From NCBI GenBank assembly GCA_910579215.1, contig CAJTTN010000002.1, positions 234,476 through 298,475 on the forward strand: a DNA stretch of 64,000 bases. The letters run 5' to 3'. Of the stretch, positions 17,236 through 25,907 are shown piece by piece; position 1 is the stretch's first letter; each line of letters starts with the position of its first letter. Source of the stretch: an uncultured Anaeroplasmataceae bacterium (GTDB taxonomy: Bacteria > Bacillota_I > Bacilli_A > Acholeplasmatales > Anaeroplasmataceae). The notes beneath the pieces were generated by a model. That model had not been told where the DNA came from and ran no database searches. It saw nothing but the letters and a program-made list of their open reading frames with translations. A program made the translations under genes and the position numbers.

Positions 17236-17312
17236 GTCCCTATACCTCAGTTGGATAGAGGAATCGCCTCCGAAGTGATCAGTCGATGGTTCGAATCCAT
17301 TTAGGGACGCCA
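17236..17312 (+). tRNA. tRNA-Arg (anticodon CCG)
   Basis: A 77-base cloverleaf: acceptor GTCCCTA/TAGGGAC, D stem CCTC/GAGG, anticodon stem ATCGC/GTGAT with loop CTCCGAA (anticodon CCG), T arm GATGG-TTCGAAT-CCATT, discriminator G and encoded CCA. It reads CGG arginine codons, which are rare in this AT-rich genome. Confidence 0.95.
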
Positions 17313-17324
17313 GTAAAAGAATAG

Positions 17325-17347
17325 GCATCTGATAGGATGCTTTTTTT
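17325..17347 (+). terminator. Terminator after tRNA-Arg
   Basis: Stem GCATC/GATGC (17325-17329, 17336-17340) with loop TGATAG and seven T residues. It ends the GNAT-tRNA transcript. Confidence 0.75.
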
Positions 17348-17454
17348 ATTTGAGTAACCTCAAATTATGAAATTAAAAATTTATAAATAAATACCTTGCA
17401 TGTTTCTATAAAAAAGAATACAATGAATATAGTAGTCTAAAGGAGGTTGTTATT

Positions 17455-18078
17455 TTGTTAGTTGCCATAATTCTTGCAGTAATACTTTCTTTATTAGCTT
17501 TTACATCCTTAGTTATTAATATTATCATTCCTTCCATAGATTTAACTATGTATACAGTTATCTTTTTTGCAGTTACCATAATTGGATGGCTCTTTATTTC
17601 CTATACTTTACTAAATAAAAGAAGAAGGACTTTATTTTTAGAAAAATTTAACAAATTAGATCGAAATAACGATAAATTACATAACTTTTTCATTTTGTTA
17701 GATTTTATAGAGGATAAAGAGGTGGATATGACTGTAGTCAAAGCAGCTTTAAATGGAATTTATTTTTCTCCCTCCTCTATGAGAAAGCGTCCTGAAAAAG
17801 CCAAAAAGAAAGAGTTATTTAATTTGTTAATTGAATATTATTTAACTTTGACAAATGATAAATGTAAAAACAATTTTATCTGGGATTTCAATATGAATTT
17901 TTTTACTTGGAGATGGATAGGGCTTACCTCATGTATAGGTATAGTAGGTATAGGAATTTTGTCCTTATGCTATAATTTTGTCCCCCATCCAAATGATGTA
18001 TTATATACAGCCTTATATTTTTTCTTTGGAGCGATGATCGTTCCTTTAATAGCAAAATTTTTTGGTCATATCATTTAA
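17455..18078 (+). CDS. Hypothetical membrane protein, 207 residues
   Basis: Starts at TTG with AAAGGAGG ten bases before. The product has two N-terminal membrane segments (about residues 3-25 and 33-51), a charged cytoplasmic middle of about 95 residues containing RKRPEKAKKKELFNLLIEYY, and two C-terminal segments (about 155-173 and 185-203). I do not recognise a family and see no enzyme motif. It is a single gene between a tRNA terminator and its own terminator. A role in the membrane is all that can be said. Confidence 0.65.
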   Translation: MLVAIILAVILSLLAFTSLVINIIIPSIDLTMYTVIFFAVTIIGWLFISYTLLNKRRRTLFLEKFNKLDRNNDKLHNFFILLDFIEDKEVDMTVVKAALNGIYFSPSSMRKRPEKAKKKELFNLLIEYYLTLTNDKCKNNFIWDFNMNFFTWRWIGLTSCIGIVGIGILSLCYNFVPHPNDVLYTALYFFFGAMIVPLIAKFFGHII

Positions 18079-18086
18079 TAATTTTG

Positions 18087-18110
18087 AAAGCGCTTTTCAT
18101 AGTGCTTTTT
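18087..18110 (+). terminator. Terminator before the ABC transporter gene
   Basis: 7-bp stem AAAGCGC/GTGCTTT (one G-T pair) with 8-base loop and T-run; lies just after the 207-residue membrane protein gene. Confidence 0.75.
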
Positions 18111-18150
18111 CTTTTTTTTAAAATTTTCACAATAAAATCCCATAATTTTA

Positions 18151-18159
18151 TGATATAAT
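18151..18159 (+). promoter_or_regulatory. Extended -10 promoter element of the MacB-like gene
   Basis: TGATATAAT at 18151-18159 is a perfect extended -10, about 65 bases before the start codon. No convincing -35 is seen at the right distance. Confidence 0.55.
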
Positions 18160-18223
18160 TTAATGCGTATTTTTATTAAAAGAAAAGGAATCAAAAAATT
18201 TGTAAAGAAAAGAGAGAGAGAAC

Positions 18224-20920
18224 ATGTTAAGATTAGAAAAGATTATCAAAGATTATAAGGTTGCTGATTCCTATGTTCATGCATTAAAGGGAATTGATTT
18301 AGCCTTTCGTAGTAATGAATTTGTTTCTATTTTAGGTCCTTCAGGCTGTGGTAAAACGACCTTATTGAATATTATTGGTGGGTTAGATAAATATAGCTCA
18401 GGAGATTTATTTATCAATGGAATAAGTACTCGTAATTTTAAGGATAAGGATTGGGATGTTTATCGAAATCATCGTATAGGTTTTATCTTTCAAAGCTATA
18501 ATTTAATTCCTCATCAAACTATCTTAGGGAATGTAGAGCTTGCTTTAACTATAGCTGGTTTGTCAAAGGAAGAGAGAACTGCAAGAGCAAAGAGAGCAAT
18601 AGATCGTGTTGGCTTGGCTGGACAATATAGTAAAAAACCAAACCAGCTTTCAGGAGGTCAATGTCAAAGGGTTGCTATCGCAAGAGCACTTGTCAATGAA
18701 CCTGAAATTCTTTTAGCGGATGAGCCAACAGGAGCCTTAGATACACAAACCTCTATTCAAATTATGGAGTTAATCCAAGAGATATCTAAGGAAAAGCTAG
18801 TCATCATGGTTACACATAATCCAGATTTAGCTAAGCAATATTCTACTCGTATTGTTCGTTTATTAGATGGACAATTAATCAGTGATTCTAATCCATATAC
18901 TTTAGAAGAAGAGTGTCAAGAGGTTGTTGCCCCTAAGGAAGAAAAAGTAGAAAATAAAAAGGAAAGAGCTAAAATGTCCTTTTGGACTGCTTTTAAGCTT
19001 TCTTTAAAAAATTTATTTACTAAAAAGGCAAGAACAGCGCTGATTTGTATAGCAGGTTCTATAGGTATAATTGGTGTATCTAGTGTTTTAGCTGTATCTA
19101 GTGGAGTTCAAGGCTATATCACCTCAATGCAGGATGATATGCTTTCTGGAAATCCAGTTCAAATTTCTGAAACAGCCTATGACTTATCCGCAATGATGAG
19201 CGGTATGGGAATGACAGAAAAATTAGATTCCTTAGAAATAATTGATGGAAAAATTAATGTAAATTCCATAATGAAGCATTTGATTTCTCATGGGCAAGCA
19301 ATGGATAAAATGCAAATCAGTAATAACATTACACAGGATTATATTGATTATGTTTATACCATTGATAAGGCCTATGCTGCAGCAATTACCTTAGACTATG
19401 GAATTGATGTTACCAATAATATTTATACTGATTTTCAAGTGAATTATAGAGATCCTAAAAAAGATACCATTTCTGTTTCTGCAATAAAAGAAATATATAC
19501 TTCAGTTTTAAAGGAAACAGAATATTCCAAATATGCAAGCTATGTTACAGGTCTTACAAATGTTTTTCAACAAGCTCCTAATGATAAAAATTATATTTTG
19601 AGTCAATACGACTTACTTTATGGTGATGACCTAGCAACCAAAGATAATGAAATTATGATTGTTGTTAATAAGGATCAAGAATTAACAGATCTATTATTAG
19701 CGCAACTAGGATATTATGCTCAGGATCAATTTATTAATACGATGTATCGTCATTTAAATGATCCAAATTATGACCCTACCATCGACAAGAATCGCTTTGA
19801 TTATGAAGAGCTAGTTGGTAAAAAATTTTATTATTTACCTAATGATGAGATTTATCAAAAAAATACACATCCGCTTACTTCAAAATATTCTCCTTTTACC
19901 TACCAATATAGAATGGAAAATAATGGAGCAAAGGAACTTGTGGTAAAGGCAATTTTAAGACCAAAGGATACTATTTCCTATGGTTGTATGACCAGTGGCT
20001 TTTTCTATACAGAGGCATTAACTAAGCAATTTATTAAAGAGGGATTAACGTCTGAAGTAGTAAAATATCTTATAGATAATAAATTACCTTACTATGGTGC
20101 CTATAATCAAACTACTTTACAATTTATTACCTATGAATATACCTTTCAAGCTCCTGATGGGACGATTAAGCCAGCGACAGGCTGTGTTGGTACAACAAAC
20201 GCAATGTCTGAGCTTTTAGGCTCTATGATGGGGGGAGGAGATGGAGGTGCAACGCAAGATCCAGCTATGTATACTACACTTTCCTTAAGACAATTAGGTG
20301 GAAATGAAGTGGCAAATGACATCTCTATTTATCCTGTAAATTTTGAATTAAAGGATGGAGTTACTAAGCACTTGGATGCTTGGAATTCAGATGAGACTTT
20401 AACCTTTACGAATAGTAAAGGAGAAACAATCACTTTGACAGCTTCAGAAAGAGAAAAGATTACCTATACTGATAATATCGCTGTTATGATTGATATGATT
20501 AATAGCTTAATTGGCTTGGTTACTACAGCTTTAATCGCCTTTACTGCCCTCTCCTTGATTGTATCTTGCTTCATGATTGCTATTATTACCTATGTATCTG
20601 TGGTAGAGCGTGTTAAAGAAATTGGAGTAATTCGTTCTTTGGGAGGAAGAAAGAAGGATGTTACGCATCTATTTAATGCCGAGACCTTTATTATTGGTTT
20701 AATTTCTGGTACCTTTGGAATTCTAGTTACTTATTTTATCTCACTTATCTTAAATATTATTGTTGAAGCTTTAACAGGAGTTACACCTATTGCGGCACTA
20801 CCAATATGGCAAGCAGGTGTAATGATATTAGTAAGTATTCTATTAACGGTTATTTCTGGACTTATTCCTGCACGTTCAGCAGCGAAAAAAGATCCAGTTG
20901 TTGCCCTTAGAACAGAATAA
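18224..20920 (+). CDS. MacB-like ABC transporter, ATPase and permease in one chain
   Basis: An 898-residue fusion. Residues 1-225 are an ABC ATPase of the LolD/MacB class: Walker A GPSGCGKTT (about 38-46), signature LSGGQCQRVAIARAL, Walker B ILLADEPTGALD. After a linker, a membrane segment near 265-290 leads into a large extracytoplasmic region (about 295-755), and three membrane segments near the C-terminus form the FtsX domain (IGVIRSLGGRKKDV loop near 805; ends PARSAAKKDPVVALRTE). Such proteins act by mechanical transmission, often exporting peptides or lipoproteins or resisting antimicrobial peptides. A Gly/Met-rich stretch MMGGGDGGATQDP lies in the loop. The substrate is unknown. It is preceded by GAGAGAGAGAAC. 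Confidence 0.92.
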   Translation: MLRLEKIIKDYKVADSYVHALKGIDLAFRSNEFVSILGPSGCGKTTLLNIIGGLDKYSSGDLFINGISTRNFKDKDWDVYRNHRIGFIFQSYNLIPHQTILGNVELALTIAGLSKEERTARAKRAIDRVGLAGQYSKKPNQLSGGQCQRVAIARALVNEPEILLADEPTGALDTQTSIQIMELIQEISKEKLVIMVTHNPDLAKQYSTRIVRLLDGQLISDSNPYTLEEECQEVVAPKEEKVENKKERAKMSFWTAFKLSLKNLFTKKARTALICIAGSIGIIGVSSVLAVSSGVQGYITSMQDDMLSGNPVQISETAYDLSAMMSGMGMTEKLDSLEIIDGKINVNSIMKHLISHGQAMDKMQISNNITQDYIDYVYTIDKAYAAAITLDYGIDVTNNIYTDFQVNYRDPKKDTISVSAIKEIYTSVLKETEYSKYASYVTGLTNVFQQAPNDKNYILSQYDLLYGDDLATKDNEIMIVVNKDQELTDLLLAQLGYYAQDQFINTMYRHLNDPNYDPTIDKNRFDYEELVGKKFYYLPNDEIYQKNTHPLTSKYSPFTYQYRMENNGAKELVVKAILRPKDTISYGCMTSGFFYTEALTKQFIKEGLTSEVVKYLIDNKLPYYGAYNQTTLQFITYEYTFQAPDGTIKPATGCVGTTNAMSELLGSMMGGGDGGATQDPAMYTTLSLRQLGGNEVANDISIYPVNFELKDGVTKHLDAWNSDETLTFTNSKGETITLTASEREKITYTDNIAVMIDMINSLIGLVTTALIAFTALSLIVSCFMIAIITYVSVVERVKEIGVIRSLGGRKKDVTHLFNAETFIIGLISGTFGILVTYFISLILNIIVEALTGVTPIAALPIWQAGVMILVSILLTVISGLIPARSAAKKDPVVALRTE

Positions 20921-20939
20921 TTCATTGGAGGACGGATCC

Positions 20940-21482
20940 ATGTATCATCCGATTCGGCACTTTATTACCATAACGAGACATAGGCATAAGGTCATGTGGT
21001 ATTGTTTTAAAGCGGGCATAGGATTTCAGGGACTATTTCATGATTTATCAAAATATTCCTTTGTAGAATTCATGAATGGTGCAAAATATTATACTGGAAC
21101 CTGTTCCCCTAATGCTTTAGAGCGTGCTAAAAAGGGCTATTCCTTAGCTTGGATGCATCATAAGGGGAGAAATAAGCACCATTATGAATATTGGACAGAT
21201 ATGAAAAATGGCCAGTACGAGCCAGTACGAATACCAATACGATATGTTAAGGAAAGCTTGTGTGATCGTATTGCAGCAACAAAAATTTATTTAAAGAAAT
21301 CCTATACTGATACGGCAGCCTTAACCTATTTTGATACAAAAAGAGATGATTTAAGGATGCATAAAGAGACTGCAATAGTTTTGCGTATTTGGTTATCATG
21401 GGTTAGAGATATAGGGATAAAGAAAACTTTAAAAAAAGTGAAAAAAATTAAGACCTATGAGGATATGGAGGTATTTTTATGA
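20940..21482 (+). CDS. DUF5662 family protein
   Basis: A 180-residue soluble protein beginning MYHPIRHFITITRHRHKVM, then GLFHDLSKYS near residue 37 and WMHHKGRNKHHYEYW near 75. The spaced histidines with an HD pair recall HD-type metal-dependent phosphohydrolases, and the pattern matches DUF5662 as I remember it; the activity is not known. The ATG at 20940 follows GGAGGAC. Its TGA stop overlaps the next ATG (ATGA), so it is coupled to the PHP gene. Confidence 0.8.
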   Translation: MYHPIRHFITITRHRHKVMWYCFKAGIGFQGLFHDLSKYSFVEFMNGAKYYTGTCSPNALERAKKGYSLAWMHHKGRNKHHYEYWTDMKNGQYEPVRIPIRYVKESLCDRIAATKIYLKKSYTDTAALTYFDTKRDDLRMHKETAIVLRIWLSWVRDIGIKKTLKKVKKIKTYEDMEVFL

Positions 21483-22294
21483 AGATAGACTTACATAATC
21501 ATAGTATCTATTCTGATGGTTTGTTTACTCCAAAAGAGTTAGTAGAGATTGCGAAAAGAGAAGGAGTAGATTGCTTTGCACTTACAGATCATGATAGTGT
21601 TTTTGGCTGTGATGAAATTCTTAGCTATGCTAAGTTTTCAGGAATACAAGTGATTTGTGGTATGGAATTATCGACAGAATATAAAGGACATTCGGTCCAT
21701 ATTGTCTGTTTATTTCCTAAAAATATAGTTCCAAAGGAAATGTACACATTTTCTTATGAAAAGAAAAAGGAAAGAGAAAAACGAGCAGTTTTAATGATGG
21801 AACGGATACGTGATATTTATCAAGTGAAAATTGATTTAGACGATTTACTTCAAAACAATGAAATCATCACTCGTGCTAATATGGGATATAATATTGCGAA
21901 ATGTAATAATATTACGGAAAAGGAAGCAGAGATTTATATCGACAATAAATCAAAGGCGTATATTCCCTCAACAAAATTAACGGTAGAAGAAGGTTTATCC
22001 TTAGTCAAGCCAACAGGCTGTGTAACAATTTTAGCGCATCCTTGTCTATTACCTAGAAATATTGTTGAGGAGTTAGTACAGCTAGGGATAGATGGTATTG
22101 AGGTTAAATATCCAAAGAATAAACCTACAGATGAAGAATTTTTTAGATCTTTAGCAAAGACATATCATCTTTATATATCTGCAGGCTCTGATTTTCATGG
22201 AGATCATGGTACTAAGCATGCAATGATGGGGACTACCACACTTACGGAGAATGAATTTAATCCCTTAAAGGAAAGGTTGAGATTGGAATGGTAA
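21479..22294 (+). CDS. PHP-domain phosphoesterase (RNase AM / YciV-like)
   Basis: A 271-residue PHP-domain metal-dependent phosphoesterase. Metal-binding motifs: DLHNHSIYSDG (residues 4-14), ALTDHDSV (35-42), a Glu at GMELST, ILAHPCL near 186, and SDFHGDHG near 240. This set matches YciV-type enzymes that act on 3',5'-nucleoside bisphosphates and 5' ends of RNA. It overlaps DUF5662 by four bases and engB by seven, so the three are co-translated. Confidence 0.88.
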   Translation: MKIDLHNHSIYSDGLFTPKELVEIAKREGVDCFALTDHDSVFGCDEILSYAKFSGIQVICGMELSTEYKGHSVHIVCLFPKNIVPKEMYTFSYEKKKEREKRAVLMMERIRDIYQVKIDLDDLLQNNEIITRANMGYNIAKCNNITEKEAEIYIDNKSKAYIPSTKLTVEEGLSLVKPTGCVTILAHPCLLPRNIVEELVQLGIDGIEVKYPKNKPTDEEFFRSLAKTYHLYISAGSDFHGDHGTKHAMMGTTTLTENEFNPLKERLRLEW

Positions 22295-22869
22295 TCAAAA
22301 AAGCAGAATTTGTTATTTCTGCAGTTAAGTATGCTGGTATTCCAACACATCCATATCATGAATTTATGTTTTGTGGTAGATCTAATGTTGGAAAATCTTC
22401 CTTTATCAACGCCTTAACCAATCGGAAAAAACTAGCTAAAACCTCATCAAATCCTGGGAAAACACAGACGTTAAATGTTTTCTTTATCAATGATGCATTC
22501 TATTTTGTTGATGTTCCAGGATATGGGTATGCAAATGTATCTAAGCAAATCAAGGCCACCTTTGGTAAAATGATAGAGGATTATATCTGTAAGACACAGC
22601 AATTAAAAATAGCCTTCCTTCTAGTTGATTTCCGGCATAAGCCAACCAAGGATGATATTGGTATGTATCAGTATTTAAAAAGTCAAAATAAGAAGGTATG
22701 CATAGTGGCTACTAAGGCTGATAAGGTTAGCCGTAGTGAAACCTCAAAACATAAAAAAATCATTTTAGAGACACTAGGAAAAGAGGAAGAGGATACATTC
22801 ATACTTACCTCCTCTGAAACTAAGCAGGGGCTAGATTTAGTTTTGAATTTAATAGAAGAAAATTTATAG
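22288..22869 (+). CDS. engB: Ribosome biogenesis GTPase YsxC/EngB
   Basis: A 193-residue EngB-type GTPase needed for late assembly of the 50S ribosomal subunit. G1 motif GRSNVGKSSFINAL (residues 30-43), G3 VDVPGYGYA (75-83), G4 TKADK (148-152) and G5 SSETKQG are all present, with the diagnostic NPGKTQTLN between G1 and G3. The gene overlaps the PHP gene by seven bases and is closed by a terminator. Confidence 0.97.
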   Translation: MVIKKAEFVISAVKYAGIPTHPYHEFMFCGRSNVGKSSFINALTNRKKLAKTSSNPGKTQTLNVFFINDAFYFVDVPGYGYANVSKQIKATFGKMIEDYICKTQQLKIAFLLVDFRHKPTKDDIGMYQYLKSQNKKVCIVATKADKVSRSETSKHKKIILETLGKEEEDTFILTSSETKQGLDLVLNLIEENL

Positions 22870-22890
22870 GGCAGAATTATCTGTCCTTTT
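22869..22890 (+). terminator. Terminator after engB
   Basis: Seven-pair stem GGGCAGA/TCTGTCC (22869-22875, 22880-22886; one G-T pair) with loop ATTA and a short T-run. It begins in the last base of the engB stop codon. Confidence 0.75.
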
Positions 22891-22943
22891 CTTTATGTTT
22901 AAATCCTAAATTCTTGTGAAAAATAATAGTAGAGGTGATTGAA

Positions 22944-23759
22944 ATGGCCTATAGCTATAAGGGAAGTATAAGTTTTGGTTTGGTCTATATTCCCATAACT
23001 CTTTATACAGCAATTACAGATACAGCTATATCCTTTAAGCTTTTAGAAAAGAAAACGAAGAGTAGAGTAAAATATAAAAAGACATGCATGGATTGTAAAG
23101 ATAAAGAAATAGGAAATCAAGACATTGTGAAGGGCTATGAGTATGAGGAGGGAAAATACGTTATATTTAGTGAGGAGGATTTTGAGAAAATAAAATCTCC
23201 AAAGGATAAGACCATTCAAATTGAACAGTTTATTCAGGTTGAAGAGATTGATCCTATATATTATGATAAATCATATTATGTTGTTCCTACAGGCGGCGAA
23301 AAGGCCTTTGTATTATTGTTAAAGGCAATGGAACAGGAAAATAAGGCTGGATTAGCAAAAACTGTTTTAGGGACAAAGGAAACCTTGATTCTCCTTAGGG
23401 TGAGAAATGGACAGATGATTTTAAATACACTTTTTTTTGAAGCGCAAATTAAAAAAAATCCTTGTAAGGATTTGGAAGAAAAGCTTCAAAAACAAGAAGT
23501 GGAAATGGCAAAACTGCTTATTACACAAATGAGTGCCTCATTTCAACCTAAGAAGTATAAAGATGAGTATAGGGAGAAGCTAGAAAGGGCAATTGAGAAA
23601 AAAATACAGGGAGAAGAAATTGTATCCTCTAAAGAAGCATCAGAGCCTACAGTTTCTGATTTAATGGAGGCTTTACAGGCAAGCTTAGAATCGATTCCTA
23701 AATCTAAAAAAAATGTAGTATTACCTAAGAAAAAGGATAGACCTAGGGCTAATGCTTGA
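22944..23759 (+). CDS. ku: Ku protein of bacterial non-homologous end joining
   Basis: A 271-residue Ku homodimer subunit that binds double-strand DNA ends and recruits the ligase. It begins AYSYKGSISFGLVYIPITLY, the bacterial Ku signature; the core runs to about residue 210, and the lysine-rich tail (SKKNVVLPKKKDRPRA) may bind DNA. CMDC near residue 48 is seen in many Ku proteins. The ATG at 22944 follows GAGGTGATT. The ligase gene starts eight bases before the Ku stop, so they form one operon. Confidence 0.95.
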   Translation: MAYSYKGSISFGLVYIPITLYTAITDTAISFKLLEKKTKSRVKYKKTCMDCKDKEIGNQDIVKGYEYEEGKYVIFSEEDFEKIKSPKDKTIQIEQFIQVEEIDPIYYDKSYYVVPTGGEKAFVLLLKAMEQENKAGLAKTVLGTKETLILLRVRNGQMILNTLFFEAQIKKNPCKDLEEKLQKQEVEMAKLLITQMSASFQPKKYKDEYREKLERAIEKKIQGEEIVSSKEASEPTVSDLMEALQASLESIPKSKKNVVLPKKKDRPRANA

Positions 23760-24687
23760 TTTATTTCAAAGAAAATCCTTAGAACCAATGCTGATTGGAC
23801 ATGAAGTAGAGCCCTTTGATGATGAAGATTCTTTATTTGAGCTTAAGCTAGATGGGATACGGTGTATCGCCTATATTGAACGAGGAAAAGTTACTTTGAA
23901 AAATAAAAGAAATAAGGATGTTACCCTCCTTTATCCAGAATTGCAGGAACTTTCAGCCTGCACAAATAAAAAAGTAATCTTAGATGGAGAAATCATAGTT
24001 TTTAAAGAGGGAAAGCCTGATTTCTTTAGTGTCCAAAAGAGAAGCTTGTTAACAGATGCATTTAAAATAAGACTGGCAACTAAAGCTATTCCTGTTCATT
24101 TTGTAGCTTTTGATATTCTGTATATAGATGGAAAGGATATTACCCAGCTTCCTCTTATAAAACGAAAACAAATTTTAAATGAAGCCATAAAAAATAATGC
24201 TAGTATCAGTATTTCAAGATATATATTGGAAAGAGGAAAAGATTTTTTTAAATTAGTAAAGGAAAATGATTTAGAAGGTATTGTTGGCAAGAAAATTGAC
24301 AGTTTTTATTATTTTGGAAAACGCACAAAAGATTGGAAAAAAATTAAGGTAATGATTGATGAGGATTTGATCATCTGCGGATATCAGATAGATGAGGATG
24401 GAAATCTAAAGGATCTTATTTTAGGAGAATATGATAAGGAAAGAAAGCTTATCTATCGAGGAAAGGTTTATTTAGGTATTTCTCGCGAGGAGAAAAAGAC
24501 GATATTAGATTTTGCTCAGGATAATACATTAAAAAAGGCAACTTTCCCTGGTCAAGCATCTGCAGTTTGGATTAAGCCAGAGCTTGTGGGGACAGTACAT
24601 TATATGCAAAAAACGAAAACTAAGGCAATGCGTCAGCCCGTTTGGAAGGGACTAAGACTAGATAAATCGGCTGAGGATTATATTTGA
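23752..24687 (+). CDS. ATP-dependent DNA ligase (LigD ligase domain type)
   Basis: A 311-residue ATP-dependent ligase, the partner of Ku. The adenylation lysine is in FELKLDGIRC (motif I, around residue 29); other nucleotidyltransferase motifs are ILDGEIIVF, FVAFDILYIDG, LEGIVGKK and DWKKIKV. A C-terminal OB domain ends near KPELVGTVHYMQ. Only the ligase module is present: the polymerase and phosphoesterase domains of full LigD are absent and no gene for them is next to it. Start ATG lies inside the end of ku. Confidence 0.93.
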   Translation: MLDLFQRKSLEPMLIGHEVEPFDDEDSLFELKLDGIRCIAYIERGKVTLKNKRNKDVTLLYPELQELSACTNKKVILDGEIIVFKEGKPDFFSVQKRSLLTDAFKIRLATKAIPVHFVAFDILYIDGKDITQLPLIKRKQILNEAIKNNASISISRYILERGKDFFKLVKENDLEGIVGKKIDSFYYFGKRTKDWKKIKVMIDEDLIICGYQIDEDGNLKDLILGEYDKERKLIYRGKVYLGISREEKKTILDFAQDNTLKKATFPGQASAVWIKPELVGTVHYMQKTKTKAMRQPVWKGLRLDKSAEDYI

Positions 24688-24726
24688 TGAACTCCTTAAA
24701 ATACTATAGATTTTTAGGTATAAATT

Positions 24727-24735
24727 TGTTATAAT
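24727..24735 (+). promoter_or_regulatory. Extended -10 promoter element before the L15-domain gene
   Basis: TGTTATAAT at 24727-24735, a complete extended -10, 35 bases before the ATG. It separates the following three-gene set from the ku-ligase operon. Confidence 0.5.
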
Positions 24736-24769
24736 AAACTATATCAAATTTAAAGGGAGGAAACAGGAA

Positions 24770-25891
24770 ATGACAGAACTTCAAATTATAATACTTGCTT
24801 GTGTGGTTGCAGCTGTAGCCTTACTATGTATAGGAATTCTACTTATACTTCGCCACAAAAAGCATAAAAATACTTCAACTGCAAGTAAACAAGAATTGCC
24901 AGTAAAGCCTATACAAGAGGAAATGGTATCCAATGATAAAATAGAGGAAACTTTACCTCCACTTCAGTATGAAGAACCAGAAGAAGAGGAATCCTTTTTA
25001 GAGGAGGAGCAGCCAGAAAATGTTGTACAAATTGTCAATGGAAAACAAATCTTTGTTCAATATAATTATAGCTTTAAGGCAAAGCTCATCTTATCTACCC
25101 CTGAGGTACAAGCACAATATCAAGTATTGCTACGTTATGTAAAAGCTTATGGTATAAAAACATCTATCAGCTGGAAACAAGAAAGAATTTATTTGGGGAG
25201 AAATACTTATGCAATGCTTGTTTTTAAGGGAAAAAAGCTTTGTGTAGCCTATGCTCTAAACCCTCAGGATTATTTAGATACGAAATATAGGATAATTGAT
25301 TTAAGTGAAATTAAACGTTTTATGAAAACACCTACCTTAATTAAAATATCTTCTGAAAGAAAAGTAAAATATGCTTTAGAATTATTTGATATTTTATTTG
25401 AGCAAAATGGGCTACAATATCATGAACAAGAGTTTGAAGATGTATATATACCTAAGCAGAGTAAGGAAGAATTAATTGAGGAACATTTGATAAAGGTATA
25501 TACATCAGACACTATAGAGGAAGGCGCTATTTTAAAGCCTGCTAATGTAGAAGATATTATACGTAAAAATATTACTATCGAAGAGGCTAGAACACTTCTA
25601 ACAGACGATTCTATATTAGAATATGTAGATGTGGTTGTAGGTGGACAAAAAAAATCCTATACGAAAAAGGATATTATTAATGTAGATACAATATCAAAAG
25701 CATTTCAGGAAAATGATTTAGTAAATCTAGAAACTCTGAAGGAAAAGAAGCTTATCAGCTCTAAAGTAGATTTTATTAAGATTTTAGGTAGAGGTGTTTT
25801 AGATAAGCCTTTGATTGTCGAGGCACAGGATTATTCATTAGATGCTTTAAAAATGATCATTTTAACTGGGGGAGAAGCAAGAAAGATTTGA
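24770..25891 (+). CDS. Membrane-anchored protein with C-terminal ribosomal L15-like domain
   Basis: A 373-residue protein: one N-terminal membrane segment (about residues 4-28), an acidic linker (to about 85), a middle domain (about 100-220) with FKAKLILSTPEVQAQY, TSISWKQERIYLGRN and LCVAYALNPQDYLDTKY, and a C-terminal domain (about 299-373). That last domain aligns by eye with the end of ribosomal protein uL15: NVDTISKAF, LETLKEKKLIS, VDFIKILGRGVLDK, then an A-x-S-x-x-A and GGEA pattern. Similar anchored L15-domain proteins are named after L15 in databases without known function. Strong AAAGGGAGG site. It heads a probable three-gene operon. Confidence 0.75.
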   Translation: MTELQIIILACVVAAVALLCIGILLILRHKKHKNTSTASKQELPVKPIQEEMVSNDKIEETLPPLQYEEPEEEESFLEEEQPENVVQIVNGKQIFVQYNYSFKAKLILSTPEVQAQYQVLLRYVKAYGIKTSISWKQERIYLGRNTYAMLVFKGKKLCVAYALNPQDYLDTKYRIIDLSEIKRFMKTPTLIKISSERKVKYALELFDILFEQNGLQYHEQEFEDVYIPKQSKEELIEEHLIKVYTSDTIEEGAILKPANVEDIIRKNITIEEARTLLTDDSILEYVDVVVGGQKKSYTKKDIINVDTISKAFQENDLVNLETLKEKKLISSKVDFIKILGRGVLDKPLIVEAQDYSLDALKMIILTGGEARKI

Positions 25892-25907
25892 AATTAGGAG
25901 AAGTATT

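Noticed and set aside
20898..20939. Longer N-terminus for the DUF5662 protein
   Set aside because: The extension would lie in the end of the ABC transporter gene, while GGAGGAC is well placed for the ATG at 20940.
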